Shown in pieces: positions 11,301 to 21,736 of a DNA stretch of 64,000 nt. Each line of letters begins with the position of its first letter. Position 1 is the first letter of the stretch. Made by a program: the position numbers and the translations under genes. The DNA comes from Heterobasidion occidentale (lineage: Eukaryota; Basidiomycota; Agaricomycetes; Russulales; Bondarzewiaceae). The notes under the pieces were generated by a model. That model was not told where the DNA came from and did no database searches. It was given only the letters and a program-made list of their open reading frames with translations. The stretch covers positions 3,286,001-3,350,000 of the forward strand of contig JBCAQO010000003.1 in the NCBI GenBank assembly GCA_039111635.1, given 5' to 3'.

Positions 11301-12191
11301 AAGAATGATATTCTGTCGGCACCCGGCCTTTCAAGTCGGTGGTGTCGATTTCTTCCTCCAGGTCTTCGTCAAAGCTTGCGAACCCCGAGGGTTCTGGAGC
11401 TACCTTCCTAATGACGAGTTCTCCTGCGCTATCCATTGCGGAGGAGTCAGACGGAGTTTGCGCTTCTTCAGCGACTTTGCCTGAAGCTTCGCCCTGGGCT
11501 GCTTTTTGCTGAGCTTGCCGGCGTTCCTTCCTTTCGGTTATTTGCTCTTCGAGCCATTCCCGATTTGCGTTGTCGGGATTTGTGCTCGAGTAACTCCATG
11601 AACCGAGTTTTCCATTCCTTCGCGGGTACTTGGCTCCATTGTTCTTTAGTCCAAGCCCACGAAGGTCCTACCGGTTCTGAGACAAGATGCGGTTTTGTCC
11701 GCTGGGGAATCTTGTCGCCGCGTAGTTTCGCTAGCCATGCCTTCCTGGTAGGCTCTTCCCTTGCCTTGGTAAACCCATATGGTTGTTGGCAATCTCTGGG
11801 GCATCGATCAAAGTGTACTTCACGGCGCCTCCACCCGATGGAGGGGTCGTGGTATTTCAACCAATCGTTCCTAGGAGCATGTTGTCTTTCCTAGATTGGT
11901 GATGAACATCTGGACGCGTTCAGTGTGAGTTCTCCCTCGTCTATCCTTGACGGTGAGATTCGCGTCTAGGCCTCGTCGAATGAGGCCTGCTTTGTTGATG
12001 GTGTCATCGACGTTGCGAACACGGATGGGGCGGTTTAAAGGATAGGTGGGGAGATTGTGCTTCTGTACCCACTCTTCATTTACCAGGATCCCTTCGCATG
12101 CTGAGTCGATGGCGGCTCTGGCTCCAGCGCTTCTTCCTTGAGTTGTTAATCGCACGTCAAGTCGAATGGGGGTAATAATGTGACTGTTCAT
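8341..12191 (-). pseudogene. A1 pol: protease, RT, RNase H, integrase, chromodomain (two frameshifts)
   Basis: Pol starts at its own ATG 12191, 77 nt after the gag stop. The protease has the active-site segment IDSACEG (DSA, not DSG). A one-base deletion near 11885 and another indel near 11570 break the protease-linker part. From 11436 down to 8341 the frame is open for 1031 codons. This part has RT (SKLDVRWGYNNVR, YMDD), RNase H (TDASLAAYGAVL, TDHKNLEHF), the integrase HHCC finger (HPGRAKT, then CAVC), the DDE core (TDFVTDLP, SDRGPQF, GETERVNQE), a GPY/F-type segment and a C-terminal chromodomain (YLVKWVGYSEADNTWEP). The catalytic residues after the protease are all present. Confidence 0.9.
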
Positions 12192-12268
12192 TGCTCCGAT
12201 TCGAATATATGACGGGGAATCATACTCGAGTTTCCTCGACCCTCTCTCTTCGGCTGGTGAAGGAGAGG

Positions 12269-13483
12269 TCAGGAAAAATCCTCTGCCAGATCCACCAACA
12301 TTTGCCTTTGCTCGGCCTTTCCTACTCCTTGGAAGAGCGCTCGGACGCCATTAATATCACTGATGGGTCCGTTGCTTCGTCGTCCGTTAGGCGGTACGTA
12401 GCGCTCTCCATCGCTCTGGCGTGATCCTCCCCTTCTCGCGGAAGGGTCCTCACATTCCACCGAATTACCAGGTTGTGGTACCCGACGGTGGTGGCCATGA
12501 GAACTCCCCTCCTCCAATCCTCGATGTAGTCGCGCATCGTTTCCCACCGGGGATTCTTGCTCGTCTTCATCCTCCATGTCTGCAGCGCGAGTTCGTCTAC
12601 CTCCTCCACCCATCGGCTTGCGCGGATTTCCTCGAGATGGGGGAACGCCTCTACGAGGGGAACGACAGTCAGCTATCCCATGCCCTGGTCTTCCGCAATT
12701 GTAGCAGGAAAAGGGAGCAGGTCTCTTGCCATCGTATACACGCTTATTCCGATTGGCGTCTCTTTTGCGAGAGGCATCAATATCCATGTCAACCACCTGG
12801 TTGTTCATTCTGCGAGGGGCGGTGGTAGAGTTATAACGACGAGCTGGTTGGAGGTGAAAGCGGTTGAGGAAGTCACTTCGGAATGAGGTGGAGTTGGCGA
12901 GGATCGCCTTTTGAGCACTTCGGGCTCTCAAGCGTCCATCTATTTCACAGGCAGTGTTAACCCAGTCTTGGATTGTGTCTTTCGGCGGAGTTTCTTTGTC
13001 ATAGATCTTGTCCATGACTCTCGGATCGAGTCCCCTCTGGAAGTAGGGGACTTGTTCCCTGTCGGTGATGTCGGCGTCGGCAGCTATAAGGATGAATTGG
13101 TTTGAATATTCATCCACCGTCATCTTCCCCTGAGAGAAAGACATGAGGGCGCTTCGGGCCTTGTCCGTGAGGTTCGTTTCCTTGAACTGGAGTTTAAACC
13201 TGACAAGGAAGTCGTCCCAAGTCCCTACGGTCTTGGGGGGGGTCGCCCCTACTGTCTTCTTTAGGAAACTTTCCGCCCATACGCCGGCCGTCCCGTATCT
13301 CATGCAAGAGAGAGCGAGAGAAACTTTGTCTGAATCCGTCTTGTATCGGTCTGGTTCTGCTGTGAAAAGAAGGAGGCAATTCATGATGAATTTCTGTGAT
13401 TGTGTTCGGTCCCCTTCGAAGTTATCAGGGAGCTTGAGCTTTCCCCTTCCCGACGAGACGGGGGGGTCTGTAGGATTTGACAT
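12269..13483 (-). CDS. A1 Gag
   Basis: 404 codons from ATG 13483. A Ty3-type capsid (RYGTAGVWAESFLKK, then KARSALMSFSQGKMTVDEYSNQF) is followed by a basic linker and one CCHC zinc knuckle (CYNCGRPGHGIADC). The frame is also open, and conserved with A2, for about 120 codons upstream of this ATG, but contains no other ATG. The 3' third overlaps a better conserved +1 frame (12322-12609). Pol follows after 77 nt with its own ATG, so Gag and Pol are not a simple fused or overlapping pair. Confidence 0.88.
   Translation of the reverse strand: MSNPTDPPVSSGRGKLKLPDNFEGDRTQSQKFIMNCLLLFTAEPDRYKTDSDKVSLALSCMRYGTAGVWAESFLKKTVGATPPKTVGTWDDFLVRFKLQFKETNLTDKARSALMSFSQGKMTVDEYSNQFILIAADADITDREQVPYFQRGLDPRVMDKIYDKETPPKDTIQDWVNTACEIDGRLRARSAQKAILANSTSFRSDFLNRFHLQPARRYNSTTAPRRMNNQVVDMDIDASRKRDANRNKRVYDGKRPAPFSCYNCGRPGHGIADCRSPRRGVPPSRGNPRKPMGGGGRRTRAADMEDEDEQESPVGNDARLHRGLEEGSSHGHHRRVPQPGNSVECEDPSARRGGSRQSDGERYVPPNGRRSNGPISDINGVRALFQGVGKAEQRQMLVDLAEDFS
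12322..12609 (-). CDS. Overlapping +1 frame in the gag tail of A1
   Basis: 95 codons, +1 to gag, without its own ATG (it would need a +1 shift after the zinc knuckle). It contains the Trp-rich stretch ETMRDYIEDWRRGVLMATTV. Against A2 it differs at about 12 of 95 residues. The gag frame over the same bases differs at about 27 of 89. This suggests selection on the +1 frame. Function unknown. Confidence 0.4.
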   Translation of the reverse strand: MEEVDELALQTWRMKTSKNPRWETMRDYIEDWRRGVLMATTVGYHNLVIRWNVRTLPREGEDHARAMESATYRLTDDEATDPSVILMASERSSKE

Positions 13484-13954
13484 AATATTTCGGGTGTTGA
13501 TCGGTGTTTGAATATCCGAGGATTCGGACTCGGATGTTCCTTCTTCTTCCTCCGATGTGTCCGGGATTTCCGGTTCGGGGTTCCTGTACTGGGGTGGCGC
13601 TACCCAGTCTTCTGTTATTTCGTCCCAAGCCCACTCAGCTTCTGTCTCGTCTTCCCGTGTGAAGAAGTATCGTCCTTCTCGGTACGAGCAGTTATCAAAG
13701 TTCGGGGGTGCTGGCCGATTGGTGTCAGAGTAATACCAGCGATTTTCTCTTTGATGGATAGGACGATTGTTCTGTCGAAGTTGGTTGTGGGTTCGTCTAG
13801 TGCCTGGTGGGAATCCTAGGCCTAGGTCTTGCTCCAGGGTGTGTGAAGTAACTCTCTTCGGTGGGGGTCAATGCCACCGATGAGGGTTGTGAGAAAGAGT
13901 GTGGCAGCAAGCGGAGTGTGGTGCAAGGTAGGGGCAAAAGCGAGTCTATTCTAG
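13484..13954 (-). other. A1 leader and self-primer site
   Basis: After the 5' LTR, two bases (CT) precede AGAATAGACT (13952-13943), which is complementary to AGTCTATTCT at the predicted transcript start in the LTR (14162-14153). No tRNA-complementary TGG primer site is present. The whole leader to the Gag ATG at 13483 lacks any ATG. Confidence 0.75.
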
Positions 13955-14577
13955 TGTTATGAACTGCTCGTTCAATAACCCAAGAGTAACAGGTTCTTCC
14001 CTAGGTCGCACGATGGACTGAGTGGTGGACGAAGTCTCGACTGTATCAGGCGTTGATACAGGAGGGGATAATGATTGGCTCTAAGAATCCTGTATGTGTA
14101 GATACAGGGGGGAACGAAGAGCTTCGTATTCGAAGATACGAATGAACGAAAGAGAATAGACTGAAGATCCTCAGCCTATCCTATGGGCCTTATATACTGT
14201 ATGGGGTATAGGGTAAGAGTCCATGTGCTTCTCCTGGTTTCCCATCCAGGAGAGCTGTGGTCGCCGTCTTTCTCGGCCGGCGTCTACTCTTGTACTTCTC
14301 CAGTCGCACTGATCCATCATGGTGCGACGAGGTGCTTACCCGTAAGCCCTAAGCCCATGGCATGTGAATACGCCTCTCATTACTGTGTGAACTCTGTGAG
14401 CCTCATGTCCCTCTCATATAGCCTTTACCGATGTCTTGAAGAACCATTGGTCTTGTCGGCTCCTAAGGACATGCCGAATACCTTGGTGTACGCTCCGTAG
14501 TGGAGCTGCCTAGCATGTGATACTTGATCCATCGGATAGACCGACCCCGAAGGGCCCCGATCGGTCAAGTCATAACA
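13955..14577 (-). repeat. A1 5' LTR (family A)
   Basis: 623 bp. On the element strand it has TATATAA, then the predicted start AGTCTATTCT about 34 nt later (14162-14153), then stem-loops at 14123-14142, 14089-14108 and 14041-14061. It is followed outside by the ACCCC target duplication (14578-14582). Confidence 0.92.
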
Positions 14578-14582
14578 ACCCC

Positions 14583-16190
14583 CTATCCGGAGAAAATTTG
14601 TGAAAAAAAGGCCTAAAAACCAGAGTCCGTCCGGATAAAAATGCCACGCTGTGGTGGTAGGCCTGTGCCGTGGTCTGGATTTTTTGGGCTGTTATCACGG
14701 AAAAGCTGATGCCAGGTCCGGATCTTTTGGCAGTAATATAGATGATGAGTCCAAACTTTTGTATCGGTCTTGTGGTGCAATGGAATGACCAGTTTGATTT
14801 GAACACAAGAGTATGCAAGATACGAGGTTCAAGCCACAAGCACGGCAGTTTTTAGCCCAAGGAGTAGAAGGCCAGTCGGGTCCAGGAAGTCCCGAAAATG
14901 CTTTGACTTTATTCGTTACGTAGAACAGGTGCTTCTCTCACGCTCGTCTCTACTTCATCTTTCTTTATGTTCAACCATCTTTCTAAAGCTGTTCACCCGA
15001 GATATCTTCCCTGTTTTTGATTTACAATCTCATACTAGTCAGAGGCCATTATAAACTTATTTGTAAGCTCAGTGTTACTATGCCAATATTAGTATTATCA
15101 CTGGTTACCTACACACACCTAAATAAGTATGCTCGGAACCTCGCTGTAGCAGTGAAGGAGTTACAGACGTTGAGGCGCTGATGAAAGCATGCAGTGGTGA
15201 ATCAAGATATTGCTAATGAGGATAGCTCACAGACACTCTCACATATGCTCTCTTGTATATTATCAGTTCAAAAATAACATTCTAATGTAGATTCTAACAA
15301 AATTGTGTCTTTAAAGGCCTGATCTATGTTGTCCAACGAAAATTTGGCTCTTTTGAGGCCTGACCCCAGCAATCCGAACATTTTGGGCATCTGGGATGCC
15401 TGATGTCTCCGTCCAGCAAAATTATGGATATTGACCCAAAAACCAGAGGCAAATCCGAACATTTTGAGCAAAATTTGGCTCAACTTGTCCGAACTTTTTC
15501 AGGATTTACCAAAATTACTACTATATAACGCAAACCTCCACATTTTGTGTACTGTTATTTGGTCTCGCCCTCGTTGATCTCGCTGCCCCTGTCTGATCCT
15601 GTCAATGGTTTCTAATATAAGAAAACCATTGCCGCATATGGCTCTCTACACGCTCTCCTATGAGGCATTTCATTTCCAGTAAAGATTTCCTGTATTGGGC
15701 CGTTCAGATCGGTGGCTGTGTCGCTCCCGCACTGCCAGCGCTCTTTACAGCTCCACAGACGGTTGTGGTATGAAGTTGAGATGGCACCTCAACGGCCAAC
15801 CACATAGCTCCTCAGCGACTGAGCGAGAGCGAGGAGGCCACAGATACCGCAAACGGTTACACAGTGATCATCCAAGTGATTGCAGAGCTCCTCAGCGCAA
15901 GAGGCAGGCAAGAGGGTGACTAAAGAGCCCCTCAGTGCAAGGCTGAAAGCAAGAGTGAGATAACGACCCTCAAAGACGAGATCATATCTGACCATATGAG
16001 GCAAGCTTTCCTATATAGGACGAAAACGGACAGAAAGATAAGACGTCGTCGAGCAGAAAATGGCAAAATTATCTATACATAGGACAACTTCCTCTTAAGA
16101 CGATGTGGTGTTGAAACTGGCAAATTTATCCATAAGTAGGACATTATATATATATCAGTCTGTACGACAACTGTACGACAATGTATAAAA
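14583..16190. other. Noncoding repeat-derived DNA
   Basis: No gene supported. Words such as TCCGAACATTTTG and TCCGGAT/TCCGGAG recur (about 14587-14730 and 15340-15500), which suggests an old non-autonomous repeat. AT-rich from about 15000 to 15550. Confidence 0.45.
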
Positions 16191-16269
16191 GATGTCAACG
16201 TGGCCGACACGAACCAGACATTATAGTTTGACTACAAAAGCAAGAGCAAGGCGCCGGATTTACCAAAAA

Positions 16270-17100
16270 TTTGACTCAGGCCTACCCCCCTATTTTCAGG
16301 GGTCCTCTGACACTGCGACACCTACCCCAACCGAGCTGTCGCCTGCATTGTCCCCAATGCAGACACTGCTGTATGGTACCCCAGCTCCATCTCCCCCCCG
16401 CTCTCCGCATTCTTCCCATCTCATTACCAGCCCGACCTCAGCCCGATAACTATGAAGCTACAGCGAGGGAGTGGCAGGAGCGTGACATGATTGCATGAGC
16501 ACACATCATCTTGAACGTAGCTGACATCTTGGAATCTGGGCTTGATGTGTCCGGGTCTGCTGCGACCGCCTGGCACTCCCTACGCAACCACTTTGAGCTC
16601 CGTGACCAATAGTCGTCCAAGACATGCGCATGCGCTTGGCCTCCACATGGTACGCTGACGGTACACCTGTGTCCGATCATTTCAAAAATCTTCACGTACT
16701 GCATGACACCGCCAATCACGCCAGAGCCAGGATGACCGAAGGGGAATTCTGCCAAACTGTGTTAATGACATTCCCAGTGGATGGAGTCCTCGGCACCGTC
16801 GTGATGATGCTACTTACCTGCCAGGACTCCCTAGTTGCAGAATCTGTGTTGTCCTCGCAGGAAGCTCAGATCTGAGCCAGTGCACTCCGCTGTAGCAACG
16901 TGCAAGGGATGGGGACCACGTCTATGGCCCTCGGTAGTACGGCCCTTGTTGCAACTGAGCAACCATGCTGCTCCCACTATGGGAAGCTAGGGCACCCGGC
17001 GTAGAAGTGTTGGGCAGACGGAGGCTAGGCTGAGCATAATCGGCCCAAATGGTGGGGGAAGAGATGGAACTGCGGCGGGAACAGCGCGTCGACCAAGGCA
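16270..17100 (+). pseudogene. Copia-type gag remnant, central and zinc-knuckle part
   Basis: Read across several stops and shifts, the plus strand gives EATAREWQERDMIA, HIILNVADILESGLDVSGSA, AWHSLRNHFELRDQ and then QDMRMRLASTWYADGTPVSDHF. This is the UBN2/Gag domain of Ty1-Copia elements. A decayed CCHC knuckle follows at about 16963-17011 (CSHYGKLGHPA, stop, KCWADGG); its second Cys has become Tyr. Together with the remnant at 3529-3800 it may be one Gag split by A1 and other insertions. Not functional. Confidence 0.65.
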
Positions 17101-17383
17101 CTGCACAGCCACTTTTGCATCGTGGCGCGAGTCGTCGATCGAGTTTGGACAATTCGGTTTAAATTGCAGACCAAAGCTGCTACAAGGTAGTGATTTGACA
17201 GGAGATGTAGCTACCAATTGAGCCCAAAGAAAAAGTTCACAAATGAACACTCAGTGTCATGCTAAGAGTGGAGGGGTCGGGCGACTGAATATCGGAACAC
17301 ACATTATTGTATACGTCCAAGAGAACAGAAGAGTATCTTTAGTCAAAAGAGAGGGTAGGTTTTACTGTCAAATAAAGGAGCAA

Positions 17384-20018
17384 TCACTGAGGGAAGCCCT
17401 GGGCTTTTGGTAATGGGCGAACATGAACAGAGGGAGACGAGGCGTTGTAGGTTGGACACAGATTCTTCCAAGAAGCTAGCATAGTGTGGAATCAGCATGA
17501 AAAGAAATGAGGTGGAAACAGTCAAGCAGACAGACCTGGCGTCGGGTCAACAAGAGGAACATCGGCAACGTCCTCAGCGAAGACAACAGCAAATCCACTG
17601 AAAAACAGTATTTCAATTACCCTGTCTTCACGAGTGGGATCGTTCAACTTACGCGGCAAGATGCCAGTCGATATGACTGTATGATGAAAGATTAAAATGG
17701 CCCAACTTCGTAAAAAGAAAGAAAAAAAGGCTCACCAGTGGAAGAACCAGGGCCGGGGTTATCGGTGAAGAAGCGAATGGTTACTTCGTCGCCATCGTTA
17801 CCCATACTGACCACGTCGCGGCGAATGGGATTCTCGAAATTGTATGTACTACTCCCAGCGCTGCGCACAACTGAGAAAGCATGCTGAAAGTATAGGTTAT
17901 GGTAAGAACGCATCCAGAGTTGTACAGCACAACAAAGAGACTCACGCCATGTAAGTGCATGGGGTGCTAAACGTATAAACATAAGCTTCAATAATAACTC
18001 TACATGAATGTGGACTTACGGGACCACCCAGTCCGAGCGCAGGGATAACAAGTTCGACTGATTTGTTGCGTTCCACGCCATATATGCTGCCTTTAGGAAG
18101 TAGATCCTGGGCGCGCTTGACTCCGCTCATAATCTGAAGCAAGACAGGAACAGAAGGCGGAACGAATATTACATCGTTCATCGCGAAGTAAGTTGTTCTA
18201 TGCGGAAGCGCAAGCATTTCAGCAACGTTTGTGATTGACGAAGATGGTAATACGATACGCACCACAACCGAAGAGACCAATCTGATGTTAATATCAGCTC
18301 CACCAGGAACAGGGTTTCCAGGCTAATGTTTCTATCAGTGTACTTCACTCAACAACAAACCATAGCAGACGTACAGCTGCAGGATTTTCGCGCGCCTGAA
18401 AGGAAAATCAGCTGCCTGTTTTGTTTGAACGTTATTAGTCGAGATACTCACATGAAGGCTGGTTTCAAGCATTGGCAATGTGCTGGTGATGAGAGGAGTC
18501 GTCGGATCTGTGGTGGGAGCGCCTTTGTAACGCAGAATGGCAGAGTTCCGACCATTGTCAAAGCCCTGAGCGATATCATTGGGTTGCGCACGAATCCCTG
18601 AATATATGACCCATTGACTTCGGGTCGACCAATTCATCCCAAATCAACTTACAATAATTGTCAATCGTTTGATTTGCTTGGACCTGAGAAGGTATGGTCA
18701 ATAAATACAGGGCAGACAGATGACATGATGCTTACGACGACAGAATACCGTTGACCTGATGGACGTGGGATCACTGTCATCATGGAAAAGGAATAAACGA
18801 GGACGTACCAGCGAAGACTTGAATCGAGTCCACAAGCAAGGGCAGCACATTGTTGCCGTCTGCCTCGATTATGGTCATGTTGTGCTGATCGATTGAAAAC
18901 ACGAAGTTGGTATCGCAAGAGATGCTGACGAGCCGGAAGCGATAGCTGGATTCAAATGACAGGTCAGACACGCGCTGCGCGACAGGATCAGACGCGGAAA
19001 AGCACAATAATCACCGTTTTCCCTGTACCACCGAAACGACTGCGAGAGGGGTGGCGGAGCCATTCACGGTCCGACCTAGCCCATTGATCAAAGTTGTATT
19101 CGGTGCGCTAGTTCGAATGGGATCATATTGAGTTTGATCAGAGTGCCACAGATCAAGATACGACTGACGGGATGGTCGGAGCATCGCTGGACAGATAGTG
19201 GTACCTAGATTTTATGAAGCGCTCAGTGGCGCATCTATGAATAGAACAGAAAATGCAGAAAATTACCAGTCGGCCAGAGTAATTACGGTACTCTCTACAC
19301 ATTGAAGCGTGAGGGAGGTCAATCAGGACGATGTCACATAGCAGGACAGAGCTCGACGAACCATCATCCACATCATACATGTAGGCATACGGATCGGCAG
19401 GGTCATAAATGACCAGCGGACCTCTTAAACCATCGCAGTACTGCGTAGCAATGTGCGAATGGTACCAGAATGTCCCTGCTTGCCCAGGTGCATGGAAATC
19501 ATATAGGAAGGAGTGTTGGGGCACGACGGGGCATTGCGTTACAAAAGAAACGCCATCTGCCCAGTTGGTGGTATGTTGAAAGAGACCGTGCCAATGCTGA
19601 TAGAAGGGAGGTTCAAATGACTGACGTTTCCATTAGACGAGTGAGGATGCTCACAATGGAGGTAGATAGCTCCATCTTGTCGTCTGTCAAATCATCGTAT
19701 ACATTGATTTTGAATTCGTCGCCCTAGTTTATATGACGCCTGCAGTCAGCAGCATATTCTCCGCAAGTGATGTCAAATGAAGCGGACCTTGTTAGCCTTT
19801 ATCAAAGGCCCCGGAAAGGTTCCACCTGCCAGGGTGGTGCTGCAAAGCGAATGCGTCTGCATTTCGAGGAAACCGAACGTCAGAAAGACGGACGTACTCG
19901 CGACTGAAACCGTCTGGAGCAATCTGCTTGTTCACGATGTGAAGATCAGCAACAGGTCCAATGGCAGCAAAAGCGCGGCAGGCAACAAGGCCGCAAAGGC
20001 CGCAAAGTTGTGGGGCAT
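17384..20018 (-). pseudogene. Laccase (multicopper oxidase), 19 exons, three single-base frame breaks
   Basis: A secreted blue-copper phenol oxidase; 525 residues if the breaks are bridged. Exons: 19898-20018, 19788-19839, 19655-19723, 19362-19596, 19267-19294, 19169-19204, 19015-19108, 18809-18945, 18736-18755, 18653-18683, 18452-18597, 18375-18395, 18261-18322, 18020-18197, 17946-17966, 17736-17883, 17653-17676, 17536-17597, 17384-17475. All four copper motifs are intact: HWHG (82-85), HSH (127-129), HPMHLHGH (411-418), HCHIDWH (466-472). Phe ten residues after the Cys predicts a high-redox type-1 copper. Breaks: one T short at 19969-19972 in the signal peptide, one G extra at 19080-19083, one C short at 17750-17752. 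The intron at 18198-18260 uses a GC donor. Either a recent pseudogene or a good gene with homopolymer sequencing errors. Confidence 0.88.
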
Positions 20019-21736
20019 CTCGACAGAGAAATTTGAAACGAGAGGAAAGTGCAGAATCCACAAGGTAGTGATAAAAACTCAAGCAATCGCTAAGATTTTA
20101 TACGCGCCATGCGCCAATTCTGCCGGACAGCTTCTGCTGACGAGGTGTCCTGCCATGAATGGGCGGAATGCCACGAGACGTAGTGTCATCGCAATTGTCA
20201 GACAGGTACATGGTCAGTCATAACGCTTGGAGGTCTTCGTTCCCCAAATGTCGATGTTGAATCTAAAAGAGAAGGATTGATTAATCTGTACAATCACAGA
20301 TGCGACCAGGGGTCACCTGCTTTAATGATTCCAGGTTTTAGATCAGAGAAAAGACCTATTGGTGGAGCCACAGTTCCTGGCGACGCCGAGTACAGGTGTG
20401 GTTTCACACATCCTGAAATGATGGGATATGGTTTGTTTGGAGTCACATCTGCAGACCACAGCATATCAGTGGCACGCTCCAAGTCAGATGTAGTTTAATG
20501 ACTCCAAGTAGACCGTCCATAATTGGTGGCTCAGGCCATGGCAACTTGAAATGCAAGGACATCCCTTGCCACTTGGAGATAACGACGACTGCGCTCCATG
20601 CTCGCCTACTAAATTACAGCACCGATCCTAAAGTGAAACGGACGAGGCTGTCACAAGTGTCCGGGATCTCGATCGTTGAACACGGAAGAGATGTGTGCGC
20701 TGGGGATCACGCACCAGTATAGCAAGTTAATTACGCAGGACGGTCTCACGTTGGCTCGCTGATAATTGCTCTGTTACCCTGTCAGGCCACGATGTGATAT
20801 TCTGTCAAGTCGTTGGCTAACTTGATTGCGTTACGGAGCCGCCTTGCGAGACGCTGTGGCCCGAGATCAGTGAACGCACAGCACTTTTGCTAGCGTGACG
20901 CTCCAGCTGTCTGAAACCAACTTGAGAGCAGCACGGCGATGACTCCTTCGGCCGCCCACAGACCATAACCCGTGCTGTATGCGCAGTCGTCGCACGACGG
21001 ACAGAACAGCAGAAGAGTCCAGCAGCTCTATGCCCTACGTTGCTCCATGTATGCGCATCAGTGGGGGTGACGTACCTTTAACTGACACATTATCACCGAT
21101 CATGTCTGTGATGTTAGAGCCGTAACAGCTCGCGAGAGGGCGTCCAGTTTGGCAACCTTTCCTTAGTTTGGAAGTCATGAACGCGATGGGCTGCGATGAG
21201 ACCCGCGCACCCCCGTCTGGCCCTATCTTGGATGGCACCTTGCCTTTGTAATGGGCGTTTATTTACTTCTGTGCCATACATCAGAACGAGGACCGCACTC
21301 ACACGGATTGACCAACGTACACCAATCAAGCAGGGTCGGGGTGGGTGCTACGCTCGCAACAATCACGTTTTTCAGAGCCTGGCCTCTTAAAAATGTCGTG
21401 GAAGCAAGCACTGAATGAGCAGGGCGCTGATGGCTTGGTGAGAATATTTCGTGTTCGCTGACGACGCAGGATTGAACGTACCCTGATCCTCGGTGTCCTC
21501 AGTTTGTCTGTCTCCGTCCAAGTGGTTCGCACGTCGAATTCGCGTAACCAAGGCGTTCTGTGGGGCCAAAGCCGACGTAGGACCGAATCGGCGTCATTAC
21601 CAGGCGAGTTTAGGGGCTTCAACGCTGGCACCAAAGCGTTTAGGGGCTTCGAGTGAGATCCAACGCAGGGCGAATAATGATTAAAAGTGGTATCAGGGCG
21701 ACAAATAAGTTACAAAGCAAAAAGAAAAATAGACGT
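20019..21736. other. Intergenic, laccase upstream region
   Basis: 1.7 kb between the laccase start and the 3' end of the SH3-RA gene. No coding region recognised on either strand. Presumably contains the laccase promoter, but I see no site I would name. Confidence 0.5.

Larger units (their letters stand above)
3801..14577 (-). mobile_element. Retrotransposon A1: complete Ty3/Gypsy chromovirus
   Basis: The element reads right to left: 5' LTR (13955-14577), self-primer site, gag, pol, accessory ORF region, long structured 3' noncoding region, polypurine tract, 3' LTR (3801-4423). Both LTRs are 623 bp and begin and end TGTTATGA...TCATAACA. The insertion is bounded by ACCCC on both sides (3796-3800 and 14578-14582), a 5 bp target duplication. 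The two LTRs differ at roughly a dozen positions (about 2%), so the insertion is fairly young. The protease region of pol carries two frameshifts. A C-terminal chromodomain in pol places it among the chromoviruses. Confidence 0.93.

Noticed and set aside
3801..14577. CRISPR array, bacterial operon or prophage interpretation of the repeats
   Set aside because: Spliced eukaryotic genes, LTRs and target duplications explain the repeats; no cas-like gene and no regular spacers.
14769..14840. A 72 nt tRNA-like stretch with a 7 bp end stem (CTTGTGG/CCACAAG) and A/B-box-like words
   Set aside because: D, anticodon and T arms do not pair and the T loop is misplaced; at best a SINE fragment.
20225..20722. 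Small open frames upstream of the laccase
   Set aside because: Short, no motif, low coding character; treated as promoter or intergenic DNA.
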